Part shown: piece after piece, positions 60,709 through 64,000 of the stretch
How positions within the stretch are numbered: the stretch's first letter is position 1
Layout: every line of letters starts with the position of its first letter
Assembly: GCA_030247675.1 (NCBI GenBank)
Contig: JAOTRX010000002.1
Location: forward strand, 744,001-808,000
DNA from: Desulforhopalus sp.
Lineage (GTDB): Bacteria; Desulfobacterota; Desulfobulbia; Desulfobulbales; Desulfocapsaceae
Length of the DNA stretch: 64,000 nucleotides
Direction: 5' to 3'
The notes under the pieces: model-generated
What the model was told of the DNA's origin: nothing
What the model saw: the letters and a program-made list of their open reading frames with translations, nothing else
Database searches by the model: none
Made by a program: the position numbers and the translations under genes

Positions 60709-63000
60709 ATGACTCCTGCCGAACCAAGAACCTCTCAGAAGGTGTATGATGAGCGATTTAAGAAGCTCGTCAACGAAATCCACGCCGCGTCTTCTCCCAA
60801 TGCCATTATGGTTGGCCTGCGCAATAAGATCCTTGACCTGTATCAGGTTGAGATGGCGACAATTTTCATGCTCGATTCAAAGCGCAATAAGCTTGTCTCC
60901 TGGGTTTTGCTGCCGGGCGAATCCTTAAGCAGAATTCGCATGGACATCAACCGGTCGAGCATCACCGGTTTTGTCGCCGAAACCAGGCGGTCGCTGAATA
61001 TTGCCAATGTCTACGACAAGGGCGAGTTGAAGGCGATCGATCCGTCACTGACCTTTGATGCCACCTGGGACCAGAAAACGGGCAGCAGGACCAAGCAGAT
61101 CCTTGCTGCCCCGGTGATCAACAAAACCACCTTGATGGGGGTCATCCAGTTGATCAACAAACGGAGCGGCACACCTTTCAATCAGACGGATGAACTGCGT
61201 CTGAAAGAACTGTCCGAATCCCTCGGAATCGCCCTCTTCAACCACTATAAAAGCGGCAAGAAGATACCGATGCGCTACGAGGAACTGGTCAAGAGGGAAA
61301 TCATCCCCCAGCAGGAGATGGAACGGGCGATGGTGATTGCCACTCAACAGGAAAAGGAAGTCGAAACCGTGCTGATGGAGAATTACCTCATCCCCAAAGC
61401 CGACCTCGGCGACGCCCTGGCCTTTGTCTACAAAACCAAATTCGTCGACCTGCAGAAAAACCATTATTCCGCTGAAAGCTTCGTTACCCCGACCACCGCC
61501 GAGCTTTTGCGCACCCACCTTGTCGTGCCTCTGGCACGAAAGGGCGGTGAGTTTACCTTTGCCGCCAAAAATCCCTCGAATCAAAGCGGTATTCTCGAGG
61601 TGAAAAACTATTTCAGGGCGGAAAAGGTCAACGTCCTCCTCGCTTTCGGTGACGATATCCGCAACCTGATCAACTCCCTGGTGCCCGCCCGGGAAGAACC
61701 GGCAGCGCTTGGTACGGCCGCCGAAGAGCAGCCGGAAGAAGAGACATATGTTCCGGAAATATTTCAGAAACAGGAAGAAGCTCCTCTTGACGTTTCCGTC
61801 GATTCGACCCCGGCCATTGCCCTGGTCAACAAGATCATCGAGAAGGCGGTATATGCCGGTGCCTCGGATATTCATATCGAGCCCTATGGCGACCGGCAGG
61901 ATGCCGAGGTGCGCTACCGGATCGATGGAACCTGCTCCAACATCCTCAATATTCCCAAGGTGAACGTCAGATCGGTTATCGCCAGGATCAAGGTGCTCGC
62001 CGACCTCGACATCGCCGAGCGGCGCAAACCGCAGGACGGCAAGATAAAGTTCACGACTACAAGGGCCGACAAGGTTGAACTGCGGGTGGCGACCCTGCCG
62101 ACAACCGAGGGTAACGAGGATGTCGTCATGCGAATCCTCGCCGATGCTAAGCCGCTGCCGCTATATAAAATTGCCCCGGAGCGAATCCTCAAACGGCTGA
62201 TTCCCTGCATAGCCAAGCCCTACGGCATTTTTCTGGTCGTCGGCCCAACCGGCTCCGGCAAGACCACGACCCTGCATTCCATCCTCAATTACATCAACAC
62301 CCCGGAAAAGAAGATCTGGACCGCCGAGGATCCGGTGGAGATCACCCAGTACCGGCTTCGTCAGGTCCAGGTAAAGCCGCAGATAGGTTACACCTTTGCC
62401 GCGGCCATGCGCGCCTTCCTCCGGGCCGATCCCGATATCATCATGATCGGTGAGATGCGTGATCAGGAAACCGCCAAGATGGCCATCGAGGCCTCCCTGA
62501 CCGGCCATGTCGTCTTCAGCACCCTGCATACCAATTCGGCTGCGGAAACGGTGGTCAGGTTGATCGACATGGGCATGGATCCGTTCAACTTTTCCGACTC
62601 CTTGCTGGGCATCGTTGCCCAACGCCTGGTGCGAACGCTCTGCGAGGATTGCAAGGAGCCATATAATCCTACCAGGAAGGAGTATGACTACCTCCTCCAC
62701 CACTACGGCGTGATGTTCTTTGAACAGCTCAATATTCCCTATTCCAAGGACCTCGTGCTGTTTCGGGCCAAGGGCTGTGAAAAATGCAATAATAGCGGTT
62801 ACAAAGGACGTCAGGGACTGTACGAGCTGCTCGTCGCCTCAAGAAAGATCAAAAACCTCATCATTGACAAGGCCCACAGTGAAGACATCAAAATCGAGGC
62901 AATCAACGACGGCATGACCGTGCTGCTCCAGGAAGGGATACACCTGATATTCGAAGGCAGGACTGACAGCAAGCAGGTAATGGCCACTTGCCTCATCTAG
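60709..63000 (+). CDS. GAF-GspE/PilB-type secretion or pilus ATPase
   Basis: 763 residues. An N-terminal GAF domain (about 25-175: VEMATIFMLDSKRNKLVSWV, SSITGFVAETRRSLNIANVY, LMGVIQLINKRSG), then an MshEN-like N domain (about 185-315: KREIIPQQEMERAMVIATQQ), then the GspE ATPase: ASDIHIEPYGDR, Walker A VGPTGSGKTTT (K518), DPDIIMIGEMRDQETAKMAI, GHVVFSTLHTN and a zinc site with CEDC and CEKC. It powers type II secretion or type IV pili. The GAF fusion suggests ligand control. No other pilus or secretion gene is in the window. Confidence 0.92.
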   Translation: MTPAEPRTSQKVYDERFKKLVNEIHAASSPNAIMVGLRNKILDLYQVEMATIFMLDSKRNKLVSWVLLPGESLSRIRMDINRSSITGFVAETRRSLNIANVYDKGELKAIDPSLTFDATWDQKTGSRTKQILAAPVINKTTLMGVIQLINKRSGTPFNQTDELRLKELSESLGIALFNHYKSGKKIPMRYEELVKREIIPQQEMERAMVIATQQEKEVETVLMENYLIPKADLGDALAFVYKTKFVDLQKNHYSAESFVTPTTAELLRTHLVVPLARKGGEFTFAAKNPSNQSGILEVKNYFRAEKVNVLLAFGDDIRNLINSLVPAREEPAALGTAAEEQPEEETYVPEIFQKQEEAPLDVSVDSTPAIALVNKIIEKAVYAGASDIHIEPYGDRQDAEVRYRIDGTCSNILNIPKVNVRSVIARIKVLADLDIAERRKPQDGKIKFTTTRADKVELRVATLPTTEGNEDVVMRILADAKPLPLYKIAPERILKRLIPCIAKPYGIFLVVGPTGSGKTTTLHSILNYINTPEKKIWTAEDPVEITQYRLRQVQVKPQIGYTFAAAMRAFLRADPDIIMIGEMRDQETAKMAIEASLTGHVVFSTLHTNSAAETVVRLIDMGMDPFNFSDSLLGIVAQRLVRTLCEDCKEPYNPTRKEYDYLLHHYGVMFFEQLNIPYSKDLVLFRAKGCEKCNNSGYKGRQGLYELLVASRKIKNLIIDKAHSEDIKIEAINDGMTVLLQEGIHLIFEGRTDSKQVMATCLI

Positions 63001-63042
63001 GCTTGACATGGGATTCGCCGGCAGCTACGTGGCAGGTAGGGA

Positions 63043-63855
63043 ATGGGAACGATGACGAAAAATACTGAGCGGAGCTGGCACATTCTTGCCGCCCTCCTGC
63101 TGTGCCTTTTCTTTACAGGAGTTGCGCCGCCGGCTGTTTCGACTGTTGAAGCGCCAGCGGAGTGGATGCAGACATCCCTTGCCCAGCTGGCCGGGGAATC
63201 ATCTCAGGTGCTGCTGGTTGTCGGAGACGAATCGATGGGCTTTACTGCAAGGTTGCACCTCCTTGAAAAGCGAGGAAACGTCTGGAAGGCGGCTTTTCCC
63301 CACCTTGCGGCCTTGATCGGCGCAAAAGGCTTCGCCCCGCCGGGCTGGAAAAAAGAGGGGGATGTCAAGACGCCCTCGGGGGTGTTTGCCCTGAAGCGTA
63401 CCTTTGGCTACCCACCCAACATCCCTTCACGGATGCCCTACCGGCAGGTTATGGATGACGATATCTGGGTGGATGATATCTCCTCTCCTGACTATAACCG
63501 GTGGGTTAAAGCTGAGTTGAGCAGCTTGTCTGCTCAAACGAAATTTATGCCCTTGCGGTATAAGAAAGGTGAAACGGCCGCTGTCTCCTTCGAAATCATG
63601 AAACGGCCCGATCATCAGTACAAATATGGTATCGTCATCGAATACAACACCGAACCAGTCGTCAAGGGTGCGGGTAGCGCCATCTTCTTTCACGTGCGGC
63701 GCGGCGAAAATAAGCCGACTCTGGGCTGTGTCGCCCTCGCCGAAAGTGATATGCTGAAGGTCCTCGGCTGGCTGGACCCGGGGTGCAAGCCGCTGGTGGT
63801 GCTGGGCACCCGGCAGTCCATTGTCTCGCTGTTTCGTGGTGCGGCGGATGAATAA
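63043..63855 (+). CDS. L,D-transpeptidase (YkuD-family) with in-frame repeat insertion
   Basis: 270 residues. N-terminal signal helix (HILAALLLCLFFTGVAPPAV). YkuD-type catalytic region: GDVKTPSGVFALKRTFGYPP, then H217 in AIFFHVRRGENKPTLGCVAL with the catalytic Cys229. The enzyme would cross-link or modify peptidoglycan in the periplasm. Residues about 156-174 (KAELSSLSAQTKFMPLRYK) are encoded by a copy of the dispersed repeat, inserted in frame between YNRWV and the downstream beta strands. Start may be 63043 or 63052. The next gene is 30 bp downstream. Confidence 0.88.
   Translation: MGTMTKNTERSWHILAALLLCLFFTGVAPPAVSTVEAPAEWMQTSLAQLAGESSQVLLVVGDESMGFTARLHLLEKRGNVWKAAFPHLAALIGAKGFAPPGWKKEGDVKTPSGVFALKRTFGYPPNIPSRMPYRQVMDDDIWVDDISSPDYNRWVKAELSSLSAQTKFMPLRYKKGETAAVSFEIMKRPDHQYKYGIVIEYNTEPVVKGAGSAIFFHVRRGENKPTLGCVALAESDMLKVLGWLDPGCKPLVVLGTRQSIVSLFRGAADE
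63506..63562 (-). repeat. Dispersed palindromic element, copy 7 (inside a CDS)
   Basis: On the minus strand: TACCGCAAGGGCATAAATTT, CGTTTGAGCAGACAAG, CTGCTCAACTCAGCTTTAAC. It is one of the best matches to the consensus, yet it lies wholly inside the L,D-transpeptidase gene without breaking the frame. Confidence 0.88.
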
Positions 63856-63885
63856 TTACCAACAGGTAAGCTTTGGAGGTTACAG

Positions 63886-64000
63886 ATGATATTGCGCATT
63901 GCACTGCTGATCTTTTCCCTGGCGGTCAACCTGCAGGCCGCTCGGTCGCTGGCTGACGAACCGGCCGGGAGGCTGTCAAAGGGCTTCGTCTACGCCGACG
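63886..64000 (+). CDS. Exported protein (5' part, runs off window), possibly VanX-type dipeptidase
   Basis: An ATG at 63886 with GGAGG 7 nt upstream opens a frame to the window end. It encodes a signal peptide (MILRIALLIFSLAVNLQAAR, cut near SLADE) and the start of a mature protein ending GRLSKGFVYADD/E-like. The FVYAD motif and the neighbouring L,D-transpeptidase suggest a D-Ala-D-Ala dipeptidase of the VanX/M15 type, but only 38 residues are visible. Confidence 0.55.
   Translation, partial: MILRIALLIFSLAVNLQAARSLADEPAGRLSKGFVYAD

Overview
The window looks like a chromosome segment of an anaerobic, sodium-using Desulfobacterota (former Deltaproteobacteria), most likely a marine or sediment relative of the Desulfobulbaceae. 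This is inferred from gene content: a biotin-dependent Na+-pumping acyl-CoA decarboxylase, indolepyruvate:ferredoxin oxidoreductase, a membrane polyferredoxin, a TRAP dicarboxylate transporter, many orphan response regulators and a chemosensory operon. Coding DNA is moderately GC-rich except for an AT-rich island near 23.0-26.5 kb.

Layout. 0-2.2 kb: 5' part of an HDOD gene (minus), tRNA-Ser(CGA) with terminator, a small membrane protein and a TetR regulator. 2.5-3.0 kb: two structured RNA units exactly 219 bp apart, each with its own intrinsic terminator, leading into an NhaD-type Na+/H+ antiporter (3.1-4.4 kb). 4.5-7.6 kb: two paralogous single-domain response regulators flanking a CBS protein and a DASS-family transporter broken by an in-frame amber codon. 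8-13.5 kb: ankyrin protein, SpmA/SpmB-like protein, SlyD-type isomerase, diguanylate cyclase and a Pro/His-rich secreted protein. 13.8-17.1 kb: two overlapping SPFH genes. 17.5-21.1 kb: Na+-pumping decarboxylase (mmdA-D-C-B), followed by a decayed acyl-CoA synthetase. 23.0-26.5 kb: AlgI/AlgJ-like acetylation pair. 26.6-29.5 kb: TRAP transporter (minus). 30.0-32.7 kb: chemoreceptor and CheY-like protein. 32.9-41.5 kb: seven-gene chemosensory operon (minus). 41.9-45.9 kb: iorA, iorB and a polyferredoxin. 46.1-47.4 kb: gdhA. 47.5-57.4 kb: LprI-like protein, three exported proteins (one CsgG-like lipoprotein), a PilZ-like protein, then TolC, an HlyD-type adaptor and a MacB/LolD-type ABC exporter. 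57.5-64 kb: UDG-like protein, OmpA protein, CvpA protein, GAF-GspE/PilB ATPase, L,D-transpeptidase and the start of another exported protein.

How it fits together. A sodium cycle runs through the window: NhaD and the decarboxylase can build or use a Na+ gradient, and the TRAP and (broken) DASS carriers are of families that usually consume it. The tandem RNA upstream of nhaD is the best candidate for a new regulatory system: two pseudoknotted units, compensatory stem changes, intrinsic terminators and a visible antiterminator. The second notable signal is a roughly 53-bp dispersed palindromic element present in seven copies. Most copies are intergenic, but one lies in frame inside an L,D-transpeptidase and one supplies the start codon and signal-peptide n-region of the TolC-like protein.
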